Positions 53,863 to 62,897 of a DNA stretch of 64,000 bases are shown here, in pieces. The stretch's first letter is position 1. Each line of letters begins with the position of its first letter. The position numbers and the translations under genes were made by a program. The notes beneath the pieces are model-generated. The model worked only from the letters and a program-made list of their open reading frames with translations. It was not told the origin of the DNA and ran no database searches. This DNA comes from Paenibacillus albiflavus (GTDB lineage: Bacteria; Bacillota; Bacilli; Paenibacillales; NBRC-103111): NCBI RefSeq assembly GCF_004344915.1, contig NZ_SKFG01000003.1, positions 124,001-188,000 on the forward strand, read 5' to 3'.

Positions 53863-55071
53863 TTATGATTTCGTTGGATTCTCTATCTGAAGTTCTGGCA
53901 TCCATTGCTTCATTCGTTCTTCAATCGCAGGCTTCAACTTGCCAATACCAGGCAGCTTCTGCTCTGTAACATAGGATAAAGGGACAATTTGGTATTTACC
54001 CCACTTCTGATGATCAATATAAGTCGGCATGAATGATGGATTCTTGACCTCGATTGTAACTTTATCCCCCAATTGTACCTTCTCAATCTCAAGGTTAAGG
54101 ATACCACCGATATAACGATATGGCTCCTGAAGCTCCTGTGCTGCAATAAAGTTACCTAACGAGTAAATGACGAAAGCTTTGCTACCATCAGCACGCGTAA
54201 TCCAGTCAACTGGCTGAAGTACATGCGGATGATGACCAAGGATAATATCTGCACCTTCATTAGCTGCGAATGTTGCCCAATCCTTCTGCTCTTCATTTGG
54301 AACTAACTGATATTCAACTCCAAAATGACAACTTACGACGACGACATCAGCTAATTCCTTCGCTTTGCGAATTTCCTTACTCATCGTCTCTTTATCCAGT
54401 AAAGCAACCAAATACGGTTTGTCTTCAGGGATCGGGATGCCATTGGTACCATACGTATAAGATACGAATGCAACCTTCACACCGTTCTTTTCAATCACTC
54501 GTATATGATCACGATCCTCTTGGCTTTCATATGCACCCGTGTACGTCACACCAATTTGTTTCCAATTGTTGATCGCTGCTCGAACGCCTTTCTCCCTCTT
54601 ATCCATTGCATGGTTGTTCGCCATTGATACGACATCTACACCGACTGATTTCAAGGTCTCGCCGATTTCAATTGGACTACCAAACATAGGATAGTCTGAA
54701 ATCCCGATCTCTTTACCTGCGATAATCGACTCTGAATTGGCAAATGTGATATCTGCTTTCTCCAGGTATGGCTTCACTACATCAAACATGGGATCAAAAT
54801 TATATCCATCACCCTGCGCCGCATCACGATACACCGCTTTATGAAGTAAGACATCTCCAACCGCTGTTAGCGTAATTTTGGATGTAATCGGCACCGGACT
54901 TGGTGTTGGAATAGGCGCTGCTGTAGGCTGAGTTGTCTCAGCTGGTGCAGGCCTTGCACCAGACTGTCCATTCTCCTTAGGAGCTGATGTGCATGCGCCA
55001 ACAATACTAATAACTGCGATCAATAGGACTACGAGCATACATTTTCTTGATGATTTAACTACACGTAACAA
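53863..55071 (-). CDS. CapA-family lipoprotein
   Basis: 402 residues. Lipoprotein signal peptide (hydrophobic core about 11-24, lipobox Ile-Val-Gly-Ala-Cys with Cys27). A Pro/Thr-rich linker follows, then a metallophosphatase-like domain: TAVGDVLLHKA near 68, SMANNHAMDK near 148, VSCHFGVEYQLVPNEEQK, and LGHHPHVLQPVDW near 280. The family is named for polyglutamate capsule export but many members act on other envelope polymers; there are no capB/C genes nearby. It lies 24 bases after galU. Confidence 0.93.
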   Translation of the reverse strand: MLRVVKSSRKCMLVVLLIAVISIVGACTSAPKENGQSGARPAPAETTQPTAAPIPTPSPVPITSKITLTAVGDVLLHKAVYRDAAQGDGYNFDPMFDVVKPYLEKADITFANSESIIAGKEIGISDYPMFGSPIEIGETLKSVGVDVVSMANNHAMDKREKGVRAAINNWKQIGVTYTGAYESQEDRDHIRVIEKNGVKVAFVSYTYGTNGIPIPEDKPYLVALLDKETMSKEIRKAKELADVVVVSCHFGVEYQLVPNEEQKDWATFAANEGADIILGHHPHVLQPVDWITRADGSKAFVIYSLGNFIAAQELQEPYRYIGGILNLEIEKVQLGDKVTIEVKNPSFMPTYIDHQKWGKYQIVPLSYVTEQKLPGIGKLKPAIEERMKQWMPELQIENPTKS

Positions 55072-55095
55072 TTCCCCACCATCTTCACTTTTAGG

Positions 55096-55977
55096 TTAAA
55101 TTTTCTGTTTCCATTGCTCGGACAAGCGCAATAAATAATCCTGCAGCTGCGGCCTCAGGTCATCACGTTTGAGTGCAAGCTCAATTGTAGCTTCTATGTA
55201 ACCAAGCTTATCCCCAACATCATATCGCTGTCCTTCAATAGAATAGGTAACCATTTGATGCTGACTATTCAGTACACGAAGTGCGTCCGTCAACTGAATT
55301 TCGCCGCCTCTTCCTGGTTCACATTTCTCTAGAATACCAAAAATTTCGGGCTCAATAATATATCTTCCAATAACTGCTAGATTAGAAGGTGCATTATCTT
55401 GCGCAGGCTTCTCCACAAGATCCGAGATGCGTCTATAAGCATCCACTTGCGGGGCAGGAGAAATAATGCCGTACTTACTGACATCTTCCCATGGAACTTC
55501 TTGCACCGCAATGACCGATGTCTCTACCTCATCATATAGATCGATCATGCTTCTAAGACATGGTGGATTCGCCTCAATAATATCGTCACCAAGCAGCACA
55601 GCAAATGGCTCATTTCCAATAAACTTGCGAGCACAATAGATGGCATGACCTAGCCCAAGCGGTTCTTTTTGGCGGATATAGTGTATATCAGCTAAATTAG
55701 AAACCATCTGCACCTGATCTAACAGTTGAAGTGAATCTTTCTCCTTCAGCAAAGTCTCCAGTTCAATCGACTTGTCAAAATGATCCTCAATTGCCCGCTT
55801 ACTGCGCCCAGTAACAATAATAATATCTTCGATTCCTGATTGGATCGCTTCTTCCACAATGTATTGAATTGCAGGCTTATCTACGATCGGCAGCATTTCC
55901 TTTGGTTGAGCTTTGGTAGCTGGCAAGAACCTTGTTCCTAAACCAGCAGCTGGAATAATCGCTTTACGAATTTTCAT
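55096..55977 (-). CDS. galU: UTP-glucose-1-phosphate uridylyltransferase
   Basis: 293 residues from ATG 55977 after [26 protein letters not shown] is the nucleotide-binding signature; [12 protein letters not shown] and [12 protein letters not shown] follow. It makes UDP-glucose for wall polymers and glycolipids. Followed by a CapA lipoprotein and preceded by a PHP gene ending 39 bases away on the same strand, so possibly one operon PHP-galU-capA. Confidence 0.96.
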   Translation of the reverse strand: MKIRKAIIPAAGLGTRFLPATKAQPKEMLPIVDKPAIQYIVEEAIQSGIEDIIIVTGRSKRAIEDHFDKSIELETLLKEKDSLQLLDQVQMVSNLADIHYIRQKEPLGLGHAIYCARKFIGNEPFAVLLGDDIIEANPPCLRSMIDLYDEVETSVIAVQEVPWEDVSKYGIISPAPQVDAYRRISDLVEKPAQDNAPSNLAVIGRYIIEPEIFGILEKCEPGRGGEIQLTDALRVLNSQHQMVTYSIEGQRYDVGDKLGYIEATIELALKRDDLRPQLQDYLLRLSEQWKQKI

Positions 55978-56015
55978 TGAGCTATTCCTCCTCATCCATT
56001 CTATACATGTAATAT

Positions 56016-56855
56016 TTATATCCCAATCAGTTGATCAAGAACCGTTATGGAAATTCTTCTTGCACCCACTTCACCGTGGAACATTTCTCCTTCTCTTGCA
56101 CCGTGAAAATCTGAACCCGCTGTAACAATCAAGTTATGTTGAGCAGCAATTTGTTGATATCGTGCTTCGTCCCGAGGACTATGATCGGAATGATATACTT
56201 CAATTCCATCAACCCCTTGTCCGATAATTTCTATAACAAGCTCATCATTCTTATAGAGCCCAGGATGTGCTAATACGGCTGCCCCTTTGGCTTCATGAAT
56301 CCAGTTAATCGCCGTTTGCGGAGATATCCGCGGCGGATTCACATATGCAGCACCACCAGTTCCGAGCAATCGTTCAAACGCTTCGTTAACCGAGGCCACA
56401 TAACCTTTCTTCACCAATAACTGAGCGATATGAGGTCTACCAATCGTATCTCCATCCTGCTTAATATCACTTACGAGCTCAGTTACTTCTTCAAGTGTAA
56501 TGTCCATACCGAGCTGCTGCAGCTTCTCAATCATCATCGTATTTCGCAGCTGTCTTGTGTCTCTGATCTCAGCTAGTCGACTGAGCAGCACTTCATCTGT
56601 GATATCGATAAAATAGCCCAGCACATGAATATCCTGTCCACAAGCAACGGTCGAAATTTCGATGCCCGGAACGACTCTTATGCCGATCCGCTCTCCCTCT
56701 TTCATCGCTTCCTCTACTCCAGAGACTGTATCATGATCGGTAATTGCTATTGCTGCTAGCCCTGCCTCTTTAGCCAACTGAACATTCATGGATGGTGAAT
56801 TCATTCCGTCAGATGCTGTAGTGTGTGTATGTAAATCGGCCATCCCTATCCCCAT
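56016..56855 (-). CDS. PHP-domain phosphoesterase (TrpH/YciV type)
   Basis: 279 residues. PHP metal motifs [12 protein letters not shown] near residue 6, ITDHDTVSG near 38, VPGIEIS near 62, and HGAREGEM near 260. A helical insert around 110-160 ([18 protein letters not shown]) fits the YciV/TrpH branch, which removes nucleotides from RNA 5' ends or 3'-phospho-AMP. GGGGTT stands 5 bases before ATG 56855. It heads the galU cluster. Confidence 0.9.
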   Translation of the reverse strand: MGIGMADLHTHTTASDGMNSPSMNVQLAKEAGLAAIAITDHDTVSGVEEAMKEGERIGIRVVPGIEISTVACGQDIHVLGYFIDITDEVLLSRLAEIRDTRQLRNTMMIEKLQQLGMDITLEEVTELVSDIKQDGDTIGRPHIAQLLVKKGYVASVNEAFERLLGTGGAAYVNPPRISPQTAINWIHEAKGAAVLAHPGLYKNDELVIEIIGQGVDGIEVYHSDHSPRDEARYQQIAAQHNLIVTAGSDFHGAREGEMFHGEVGARRISITVLDQLIGI

Positions 56856-56950
56856 ACCATAACCCCATTTCTGCTAAATAAGTAAATATATTCTACTTTT
56901 TTCTATCATCTACAATATTATACCAGAATGTCTTTGAAACCAAGAATAAA

Positions 56951-56987
56951 GTTATAACACAAAAGTTATAAATTCTATAATACTAAA
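56951..56987 (-). repeat. Dispersed repeat TTTAGTATTATAGAATTTATAAC
   Basis: On the minus strand: TTTAGTATTATAGAATTTATAACTTTTGTGTTATAAC, written in parts; it is nearly the same as the element at 62779-62813 and shares its core with 63366-63388. It directly follows the terminator of the gene at 57049. Confidence 0.65.
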
Positions 56988-57048
56988 GAAGAGCACGCTT
57001 TAAGCGTACCCCTCACTTTGATAGCTATCAATCTATGATATAGCAATC

Positions 57049-57486
57049 TTATTTGCGTTTGCGACCACTTTTGATTAATGTCATTCTTCGAGAATGTCTG
57101 AGCCATGAATAGTAAGTTCTCAGATCTCTAAGTTCAAGCGATTCCGATAGCTTTCCTAAGAAGGTTACAATGATCATCTTATGTAAGGGATTTCCAATGA
57201 GATCGGTTTCATTCTCCATAGCGCTAAATTCAGCGACCACGACTAAATCGTCTTCAATTAGAAACACTTCTTTTTCATTCTTATAATAGGGAGTTATTTT
57301 CGATTCTTTGAGCTTGTCCCACACATAATCACAGATGTCATCTACTTCGCCGCCCTTAATGGCAATTCGTTCGTTCCACCTATCTTTGGCATGATGTGTA
57401 ACTACGACATCTGCTACCAGATAGTTGTCAAGCACTGCGAAAAAAGGCTCATAGGTGCTCCATCGGACCGTTTTGCGATCCTTCAT
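57049..57486 (-). CDS. Unknown protein
   Basis: 145 residues, start ATG 57486 with AAGGGAG upstream. It is beta-rich and ends in a basic RKRK tail. Blocks: VVVTHHAKDRWNERIA near residue 30-45 and KMIIVTFLGKLSESLELRDL near 110-125. I do not recognise it; the Asp-Arg-Trp stretch recalls small RNA-binding or toxin folds but nothing certain. Followed on the same strand by an ACGCTT/AAGCGT hairpin (56996-57008) and no partner gene. AT-rich like some accessory genes. Confidence 0.7.
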   Translation of the reverse strand: MKDRKTVRWSTYEPFFAVLDNYLVADVVVTHHAKDRWNERIAIKGGEVDDICDYVWDKLKESKITPYYKNEKEVFLIEDDLVVVAEFSAMENETDLIGNPLHKMIIVTFLGKLSESLELRDLRTYYSWLRHSRRMTLIKSGRKRK

Positions 57487-57603
57487 ATCTATTACTCCCT
57501 TCCTAGGTGATAGGACTATAATACTATTGTATATATTACCTTAATGTTCTAAATATTTTCAATATTTTTATGAGAATCCGCTTCATTGCAGTATAATACC
57601 TAT

Positions 57604-57631
57604 AAAAAAACTACCTGCGTCTGCAGGTAGC
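57604..57631 (-). terminator. Terminator of ylbG
   Basis: CTACCTGC (57611-57618) pairs with GCAGGTAG (57623-57630), with seven T's after it on the minus strand. Confidence 0.9.
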
Positions 57632-57679
57632 TACTTGAGTAAATAGGTATTTCACCTTTTCAATAATTGCCATTCTAAA

Positions 57680-57958
57680 CTACAAGGTGTAAAATCTAGT
57701 TTTGTCAGGGATATCAGAGCTGTACTCCGTTTTAATTTCATTACGGTAGGAGCGCTCAACCTTTTTAACATAAGGGAGCTTCTGCAATTGCTTAAGTGTG
57801 TCTTCCAAACGTTCGGCGTGCACATATAGTACGATATAATGCATACGTTTGGAAACATAATGAACTGTTCCGTAACGCTCAAAATTTTTGGCGGTCTTAA
57901 GATCATTGACCCAAATTATGATGCCGCTGCGATCAGTGAACAATATGATCATCCTCAT
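57680..57958 (-). CDS. ylbG: YlbG-family protein (DUF2129)
   Basis: 92 residues. Family blocks: DRSGIIIWVNDLKTAKNFERYG, HYVSKRMHYIVLYV, VKKVERSYRNEIKTEY. Function unknown; in Bacillus it lies next to ylbF, and here ylbF/ricF is 1.1 kb away on the same strand with an asparaginase between. Start ATG 57958 has a weak AAATGAGGATG context. Confidence 0.93.
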   Translation of the reverse strand: MRMIILFTDRSGIIIWVNDLKTAKNFERYGTVHYVSKRMHYIVLYVHAERLEDTLKQLQKLPYVKKVERSYRNEIKTEYSSDIPDKTRFYTL

Positions 57959-57987
57959 TTCATCTCAAAAATTGGAGTTGATTATTT

Positions 57988-58995
57988 ATGTCACAGTCTG
58001 AACTGACTGTCCGTGTCTTGCGTGGACAACTGACTGAATGTATTCATCACGGTCATTTAGTCGTCGTAAACGAGCAAGGAGATATTCTCCATTCTGCAGG
58101 CGAGCCAACTTATGTAACCTATGCACGATCTACGGCTAAGCCCCTGCAAGCTATTCCTGTCATCGAATCTGGAGCTGCTGATCACTATCATTTTACAGAA
58201 GAAGAACTGGCTCTATTCTGCGCTTCTCATAGCGGTGAAGAGGCTCACACCACAACAGCTTCTCAAGTATTAAATAAAATCGGATTAGGCGCCGAGCACC
58301 TGCAATGCGGTGTACATGAACCATTCCATTCGGCAACTACTGCCTATATGCGTGAACATCAAATTAAACCTTCTGCTCTTCATAATAACTGTTCTGGGAA
58401 GCATTCTGCAATGCTTGCGCTTGCAACTCATCTTCAAGTACCAATCGATAACTATTTATCAATCCATCATCCCGTACAACAGCTTATGCTTCAAACCGTA
58501 TCTGACATGAGCGGTGTTCCTGCTAATCAAATCGTAATCGGAATCGATGGCTGCGGCGTTCCCGTCTTTGGTCTCGGACTCCATCAGCTTGCTCGCGCTT
58601 ACGCTACGCTTGGCAATCCTGTTCATCTCAGCGATACAAGAGCAAATGCTTGCCGCCAGATCATTCATGCCATTGCAAACTATCCGCTCTATCTCGGAGG
58701 AAGCGATCGTTTTGACACCGCACTTATTCGTGTAACCAAAGGCAGAATCATCGGAAAACTGGGAGCCGAAGGCGTGTATGCTGTTACTATTCCTGAGAAG
58801 GGATTAGGGATTGCGCTCAAAATCGAAGATGGAGCTAAACGAGCGATGCATCCTGCTATCATAGAAGCGCTCGTCCAGCTCGACCTTCTAACTGCTGAAG
58901 AGCAAGTGGAGCTTCAAAACTTCCATCATCCGATCGTGAAGAACTGGCAAGGCACTGTCGTCGGATCTATTGAAGCAACTGTTAAGCTAAGCTAG
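57988..58995 (+). CDS. Asparaginase (type II-like, PF06089)
   Basis: 335 residues. The family (unrelated to AnsA/B) has YVTYARSTAKPLQAIPV near residue 42, ALFCASHSGEEAH near 74, NNCSGKHSAMLALA near 132, GIDGCGVPVFGLGL near 187, and KLGAEGVYA near 255, all of which are here. It hydrolyses L-asparagine; related members are from Rhizobium and Bacilli. ATG 57988 follows TTGGAG. It is divergent from ylbG, so it has its own promoter in the 29-base gap and the ylbG 5' end. Confidence 0.9.
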   Translation: MSQSELTVRVLRGQLTECIHHGHLVVVNEQGDILHSAGEPTYVTYARSTAKPLQAIPVIESGAADHYHFTEEELALFCASHSGEEAHTTTASQVLNKIGLGAEHLQCGVHEPFHSATTAYMREHQIKPSALHNNCSGKHSAMLALATHLQVPIDNYLSIHHPVQQLMLQTVSDMSGVPANQIVIGIDGCGVPVFGLGLHQLARAYATLGNPVHLSDTRANACRQIIHAIANYPLYLGGSDRFDTALIRVTKGRIIGKLGAEGVYAVTIPEKGLGIALKIEDGAKRAMHPAIIEALVQLDLLTAEEQVELQNFHHPIVKNWQGTVVGSIEATVKLS

Positions 58996-59011
58996 TGTGA
59001 TACATGGTCCG

Positions 59012-59446
59012 CTAGCCGCAGCTTTTGCAGCCGCCAGAACAGCCTTTGGCTGTCAGCATTTTATTGCCCGGTACTTTAATCGTATCAGACACTGAATGTG
59101 CAATCGTTTCTGATATCGAATATAACAGTTCATCCAAGCGGTCTTCTGCAGTTTTAAAGCGGAGGACTGCTTTATTATTATCCATTAAATTCTGAACCTC
59201 CTGCACGTGCTGAAGACCTTCATGATAATTAGGGTGAAAATGACCAAATCGTTCGCATTCCTCGAACCGTTCTTTTGCCTTGGCAAACAGCTTAATGAGC
59301 TCTTGTGCTTCTGCGTCGTTGTCCACAGCTTGCTTCCAATATAAATAATCGGCCAATTCGGCGGATGTATTAATCATATCTCCTAAGTCATAGGCATGCA
59401 GCAAAATGGAGGACATATCGAGAGCTGCTGCTTCTTCCATACTCAT
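59012..59446 (-). CDS. ricF: RicF (YlbF), RNA maturation/biofilm regulator
   Basis: 144 residues. YlbF helical domain: SSILLHAYDLGDMINTSAEL near residue 14, then QELIKLFAKAKERFEECE. The C-terminus has a Cys cluster C-x3-C-x2-C (CSGGCKSCG, residues 136-144), which in the RicAFT complex helps hold a 4Fe-4S cluster. RicF helps RNase Y process polycistronic mRNA and controls sporulation and competence. ATG 59446. Neighbours ricT and ricA are not in the window. Confidence 0.92.
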   Translation of the reverse strand: MSMEEAAALDMSSILLHAYDLGDMINTSAELADYLYWKQAVDNDAEAQELIKLFAKAKERFEECERFGHFHPNYHEGLQHVQEVQNLMDNNKAVLRFKTAEDRLDELLYSISETIAHSVSDTIKVPGNKMLTAKGCSGGCKSCG

Positions 59447-59514
59447 GACACGTCACCATCCTTTACAATTGTGTATGTTTCTCCAATATCATACCATACA
59501 TTGTAAAGAGTTTG

Positions 59515-59670
59515 TCACTGATTTGTTTTGGGAGAAGTTTGGTCTCCTAGCTCTGACATATAGGCTACGAGTGCAACTTCACGACCAGTCTCTGCCTTGA
59601 GCTTATTTTCGAATTGCTTGATTTCTTGCACAACCGATTCATCCAGCCGCGCAACTTTGTAATGTCCCAT
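59515..59670 (-). CDS. Small protein of 51 residues, unknown
   Basis: ATG 59670 with AAAGGAGGGG 5 bases before, a very good site. It codes for MGHYKVARLDESVVQEIKQF, continuing through Glu/Lys-rich residues to ELGDQTSPKTNQ and a TGA at 59515. No Cys. Charged, probably helical, no membrane segment. Short for most gene callers. It lies 68 bases upstream of ricF on the same strand and may be co-transcribed with it. Confidence 0.75.
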   Translation of the reverse strand: MGHYKVARLDESVVQEIKQFENKLKAETGREVALVAYMSELGDQTSPKTNQ

Positions 59671-59703
59671 TCTTTCCCCTCCTTTCCTTGACTAGTATTC
59701 CCT

Positions 59704-59743
59704 GAAAAAAAGAAAACGCACCTTCATGGATTGAAGATGCGTT
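59704..59743 (-). terminator. Terminator of the M20 amidohydrolase
   Basis: AACGCACCTTCA (59715-59726) pairs with TGAAGATGCGTT (59732-59743) with one mismatch; T-rich end on the minus strand. Confidence 0.9.
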
Positions 59744-59758
59744 AATTGTAAATTTGAA

Positions 59759-60949
59759 TTATGCAATAACTTGCATCCGATCAAGTGCCATCGCTAGCAG
59801 CAGTTTAGCGCCGTTCAGCATAGCCCGTTCGTCAAAATCAAATCGCGGATGGTGATGTGGATAAACAATCCCCTGCTCCTCATTGCCTGCACCTACAAAC
59901 ATAAAGCATCCAGGTACTTGCTGCAAATAATAAGCAAAGTCCTCACCAGCCATCATTTGGGGTGATTCAAGCACTTGTGCCTGATCAACAACCTGCTGCC
60001 CTACACGCTTAAAGCGTTCCGCCTCTCCCGCATGGTTAATGACAGGCGGGTAGCCGCGATTATACTCAAACCGATAATCCGCATGAAACATCTTGCAAGT
60101 CCCTGCAATAACCTCTTCCATTCTTGTACTTACGAGTTCAAGTACATCTGGATGGAATGTACGTACTGTACCGATCATCGAGGTGCTCTCTGCGATAACA
60201 TTGAAGCCAGTACCACCATTAATTGTACCTACACTTATAACACAGGACTCCGTTGGGTCGACATTTCGAGAAACAATCGACTGCAGATTGACGACGATAT
60301 GCGAGCTTACAACAACCGCATCAACAGTCTGATGAGGCAGACCGCCATGTCCACCCTTGCCGTTTACCTCAATTTTGAATTCGTCGGATGCCGCCATGAT
60401 GGCACCACTGCGTGAGCTTATCGTACCATAAGGCAATAGACTCCATAGATGTACCCCATAGATCGCGTCAACACCATCTAGTACGCCATCTTGAATCATA
60501 GGGTTAGCTCCACCAGGAGAAATTTCTTCCGCATGCTGAAAAATAAGCACGAAATTACCAGGCAGTTGTTCCTTCTGATCCGCAAGTACTTTGGCGATTG
60601 CTAATAAGGATGAAGTATGCCCATCATGACCACAAGCATGCATAACGCCTGGAACTGTAGAAGCATATTCACAAGACTTCAGATCCTGAATTGGAAGCGC
60701 ATCCATATCCGCTCTTAAAGCAACCGTGATGCCGCTGGTCTTTCCTCCACTAATTTTGGCGACAACACCGTTGCCACCTACATGCTCACGCACTTCATAT
60801 CCATAGCTGCGCAGCTTATCCGCAATGAAAACAGGAGTCGCTTTCTCCATAAAAGACAATTCAGGATATTGATGAAGATGTCTGCGCCATCCTACCATTT
60901 CGTCGTACATTTCCTCAAGCTGAGCATATAACTTATCGCGTAGCATCAA
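59759..60949 (-). CDS. M20-family amidohydrolase
   Basis: 396 residues (ATG 60949; ATG 60946 is equally possible). Metal and catalytic residues: ADMDALPI near residue 81, HACGHDGHTS near 105, FQHAEEISPGGA near 138, and C-terminal EDFAYYLQ near 355. The small domain has HGGLPHQTVD. It resembles N-acyl-amino-acid or indole-acetyl-amino-acid hydrolases and N-acetyldiaminopimelate deacetylase; the substrate is not determined. Divergent from the YugN gene. Confidence 0.93.
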   Translation of the reverse strand: MMLRDKLYAQLEEMYDEMVGWRRHLHQYPELSFMEKATPVFIADKLRSYGYEVREHVGGNGVVAKISGGKTSGITVALRADMDALPIQDLKSCEYASTVPGVMHACGHDGHTSSLLAIAKVLADQKEQLPGNFVLIFQHAEEISPGGANPMIQDGVLDGVDAIYGVHLWSLLPYGTISSRSGAIMAASDEFKIEVNGKGGHGGLPHQTVDAVVVSSHIVVNLQSIVSRNVDPTESCVISVGTINGGTGFNVIAESTSMIGTVRTFHPDVLELVSTRMEEVIAGTCKMFHADYRFEYNRGYPPVINHAGEAERFKRVGQQVVDQAQVLESPQMMAGEDFAYYLQQVPGCFMFVGAGNEEQGIVYPHHHPRFDFDERAMLNGAKLLLAMALDRMQVIA

Positions 60950-61141
60950 ATGTTCTCCCCCATTTTGTTTACGGATAACTACCTAAATTTAGTCAGTCAA
61001 TTTCATTTTAACAAACTGGCTTTAATTTTTCACTTAAAATACACCAAATGTACCAATTATTCAGTCTCAATTCACTTGCAGAACCTTCAGAAACATACTA
61101 TCATGTATAGAAGAATTCGAAAATATGGAGGGGTTTTAACA

Positions 61142-61489
61142 GTGATTATCGAAGCTACTAGCCTAAAAGGGCTTAAGAGCGAGCTATCTTACCTTGACGA
61201 AATCACATCAGAGCTAGGTTTCGTTCGTTGGCAGTGGGAATACTACCGTGCAACTTATGATTTAAAAATTGAGGATAAATCTACAAATGCAGACTATTAT
61301 CTAAGAGTGAATACTCGTGTTGAATCTGGCAAATTAGAATCTCCATACGCGGTCCTATACATAGAAGACACTTACATCGGCAAATCATCATTCCCGCATG
61401 GCTTAGACTATAACACACCAATTCCAGCTCAAGTACTCAAAATTGCTGATCAGAAACTAGCTGAACTACAACGCATGTTGACTAAATAG
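61142..61489 (+). CDS. yugN: YugN-family protein
   Basis: 115 residues from GTG 61142, since GGAGGGG lies 8 bases upstream. The frame is open to 60950 but those residues are unlike the family. Blocks: LKSELSYLDEITSELGFVRWQWEY near residue 8-32, YYLRVNTR near 52, and SSFPHGLDY near 81. The family is of unknown function, in Bacilli. It is 3 bases before ftsW, so it is the first gene of a YugN-FtsW operon. Confidence 0.92.
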   Translation: MIIEATSLKGLKSELSYLDEITSELGFVRWQWEYYRATYDLKIEDKSTNADYYLRVNTRVESGKLESPYAVLYIEDTYIGKSSFPHGLDYNTPIPAQVLKIADQKLAELQRMLTK

Positions 61490-61492
61490 TAG

Positions 61493-62650
61493 ATGAGTTC
61501 AACAACAACCCCTTTGCGCAAAGGAACACCAGATTTTCTTTTACTATTTCTGACGTTTCTGTTGGTATGTTTTGGGCTTGTTATGATCTTTAGTGCAAGC
61601 TCCATGACGTCTGCTTACACCAATGGGGATCCATGGGGCTTTACACAAAAGCAAATCATCAGTGTCATCGTTGGCATTGTTGGCATGATCATTTGCATGA
61701 ATATCCCATTAAATAAACTTAAACATCTTGTACCCGTTAGTTTTATTGGTGTTATCATCTTACTGTTTGCGGTTCTTATGTTCGGTCAAGTTGTAAATGG
61801 CGCCCGAAGCTGGTTTATGATCGCTGGATTTAGCCTGCAGCCAACGGAATTTGCTAAGCTCGGCATTATTCTCTATCTTTCTTTACTCATTACGAATAAA
61901 GATGAGAAATTCCGTACCTTCTCAAGGGGACTTGCACCTGCTCTAGTCATTGTCGCATTTATAACTGGTCTCATTTATTTACAGAATGACTTGGGCTCAG
62001 CTTTAATTCTCATTTGCTGTGCGGGGACTGTTATTTTTGCAGGAGGAGCTAAACTTAGACATCTGGTTAGTGTAACCTTGATCCTTAGCATGCTTGCAGG
62101 CTTGTTTATTGGCGTTACGCTCATTTCTAATGCTGGACTTGATGCTAAAGACCGTGACCACAAAGCAGGCCGAATTCTGGCCTTTCTTGAGCCTGATAAA
62201 TACCAAGCTGAAGAGAGCTATCAAGTGACGCAATCACTCTATGCTTTTGGACATGGTGGGTTTACAGGGACAGGTTATGGACAAGGCGTGCAGAAGCTGC
62301 ATTATATTCCTGAAGCACATAATGACTTCATTTTCGCTACAATAGGTGAAGAATTTGGATTTCTAGGGTCAACCTTGTTTCTTCTCACTTACTTGCTCTT
62401 TATATGGCGGGGGATTATTGTATCTGTTCGCTGTAAAGATAAATTTGGGATGTTATCAGGTGTTGGCATTATGGGAATGATCGGCTTCCAGGCATTCGTT
62501 AACCTCGGCGGCGTTACACAGACGATCCCATTAACTGGTGTCACACTACCGTTAATTTCATATGGCGGTACCTCGATGATCGTTACGTTGACAGCTATGG
62601 GCATAGTCCTTGGACTATCGCGCAATTATAATCAAATACCTACCAAATAA
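61493..62650 (+). CDS. ftsW: FtsW/RodA/SpoVE-family cell-wall polymerase (FtsW-like)
   Basis: 385 residues, about ten membrane segments. SEDS-family blocks: VMIFSASSMTSA near residue 30, GARSWFMIAGFSLQPTEFAKL near 104, YQVTQSLYAFGHGG near 245, IPEAHNDFIFATIGEEFGF near 270, and PLTGVTLPLISYGGTS near 345. SEDS proteins polymerise glycan strands at the septum. The choice of FtsW over RodA or SpoVE is by overall form. ATG 61493. Confidence 0.9.
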   Translation: MSSTTTPLRKGTPDFLLLFLTFLLVCFGLVMIFSASSMTSAYTNGDPWGFTQKQIISVIVGIVGMIICMNIPLNKLKHLVPVSFIGVIILLFAVLMFGQVVNGARSWFMIAGFSLQPTEFAKLGIILYLSLLITNKDEKFRTFSRGLAPALVIVAFITGLIYLQNDLGSALILICCAGTVIFAGGAKLRHLVSVTLILSMLAGLFIGVTLISNAGLDAKDRDHKAGRILAFLEPDKYQAEESYQVTQSLYAFGHGGFTGTGYGQGVQKLHYIPEAHNDFIFATIGEEFGFLGSTLFLLTYLLFIWRGIIVSVRCKDKFGMLSGVGIMGMIGFQAFVNLGGVTQTIPLTGVTLPLISYGGTSMIVTLTAMGIVLGLSRNYNQIPTK

Positions 62651-62667
62651 CGAGATTCGAATTAGCA

Positions 62668-62703
62668 GCAGCCCTTAAACCACAAACTTTGGGGCTGCTT
62701 TTG
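62668..62703 (+). terminator. Terminator of ftsW
   Basis: GCAGCCC (62668-62674) pairs with GGGCTGC (62692-62698), then five pyrimidine-rich T's. Confidence 0.88.
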
Positions 62704-62713
62704 TTATGTTCAG

Positions 62714-62760
62714 CCAAGAAAAAACGGTTTCACCGTCCTTAGAGGCGGGTGCGTTTCTTC
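62714..62760 (-). repeat. Dispersed palindromic repeat, AAGAAACG family
   Basis: On the minus strand it starts AAGAAACGCACCCGCC and continues AAGGACGGTGAAACCGTT then TTTTCTT; about 14 of its bases are the same as the element at 32180-32222 in the same orientation (AAGAAACGCACCCG, AGGACGGTG). The core forms ACGGTnnnACCGT. Confidence 0.65.
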
Positions 62761-62770
62761 AGGTATTACT

Positions 62771-62813
62771 TAGAATTTATGACACGAAAGTTATAAATTC
62801 TATAATACTAAAA
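62771..62813 (-). repeat. Dispersed repeat with TAGAATTTAT arms
   Basis: TAGAATTTAT (62771-62780) and ATAAATTCTA (62793-62802) are inverted, 12 bases apart, and the minus strand reads TTTAGTATTATAGAATTTATAAC, the same as at 56951-56987. It directly follows the T tract of the terminator of the gene at 62898. Confidence 0.7.
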
Positions 62814-62862
62814 AAGCTACCTCGCAAGTAGAAGTACCTTTTCTACTTAAGAGATAGCTTTT
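62811..62862 (-). terminator. Terminator of the Asp23-family gene
   Basis: AAAAAGCTACCTC (62811-62823) pairs with GAGATAGCTTTT (62851-62862), with an inner AAGTAGAA/TTCTACTT stem (one bulge). Confidence 0.85.
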
Positions 62863-62897
62863 ATGTATATAACATTTTAGAATTGTGTAGCGGTCGT

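Noticed and set aside
60950-61141. 64 extra N-terminal codons before YugN
   Set aside because: They run through the divergent promoter region, do not match the family, and the GTG at 61142 has the ribosome site.
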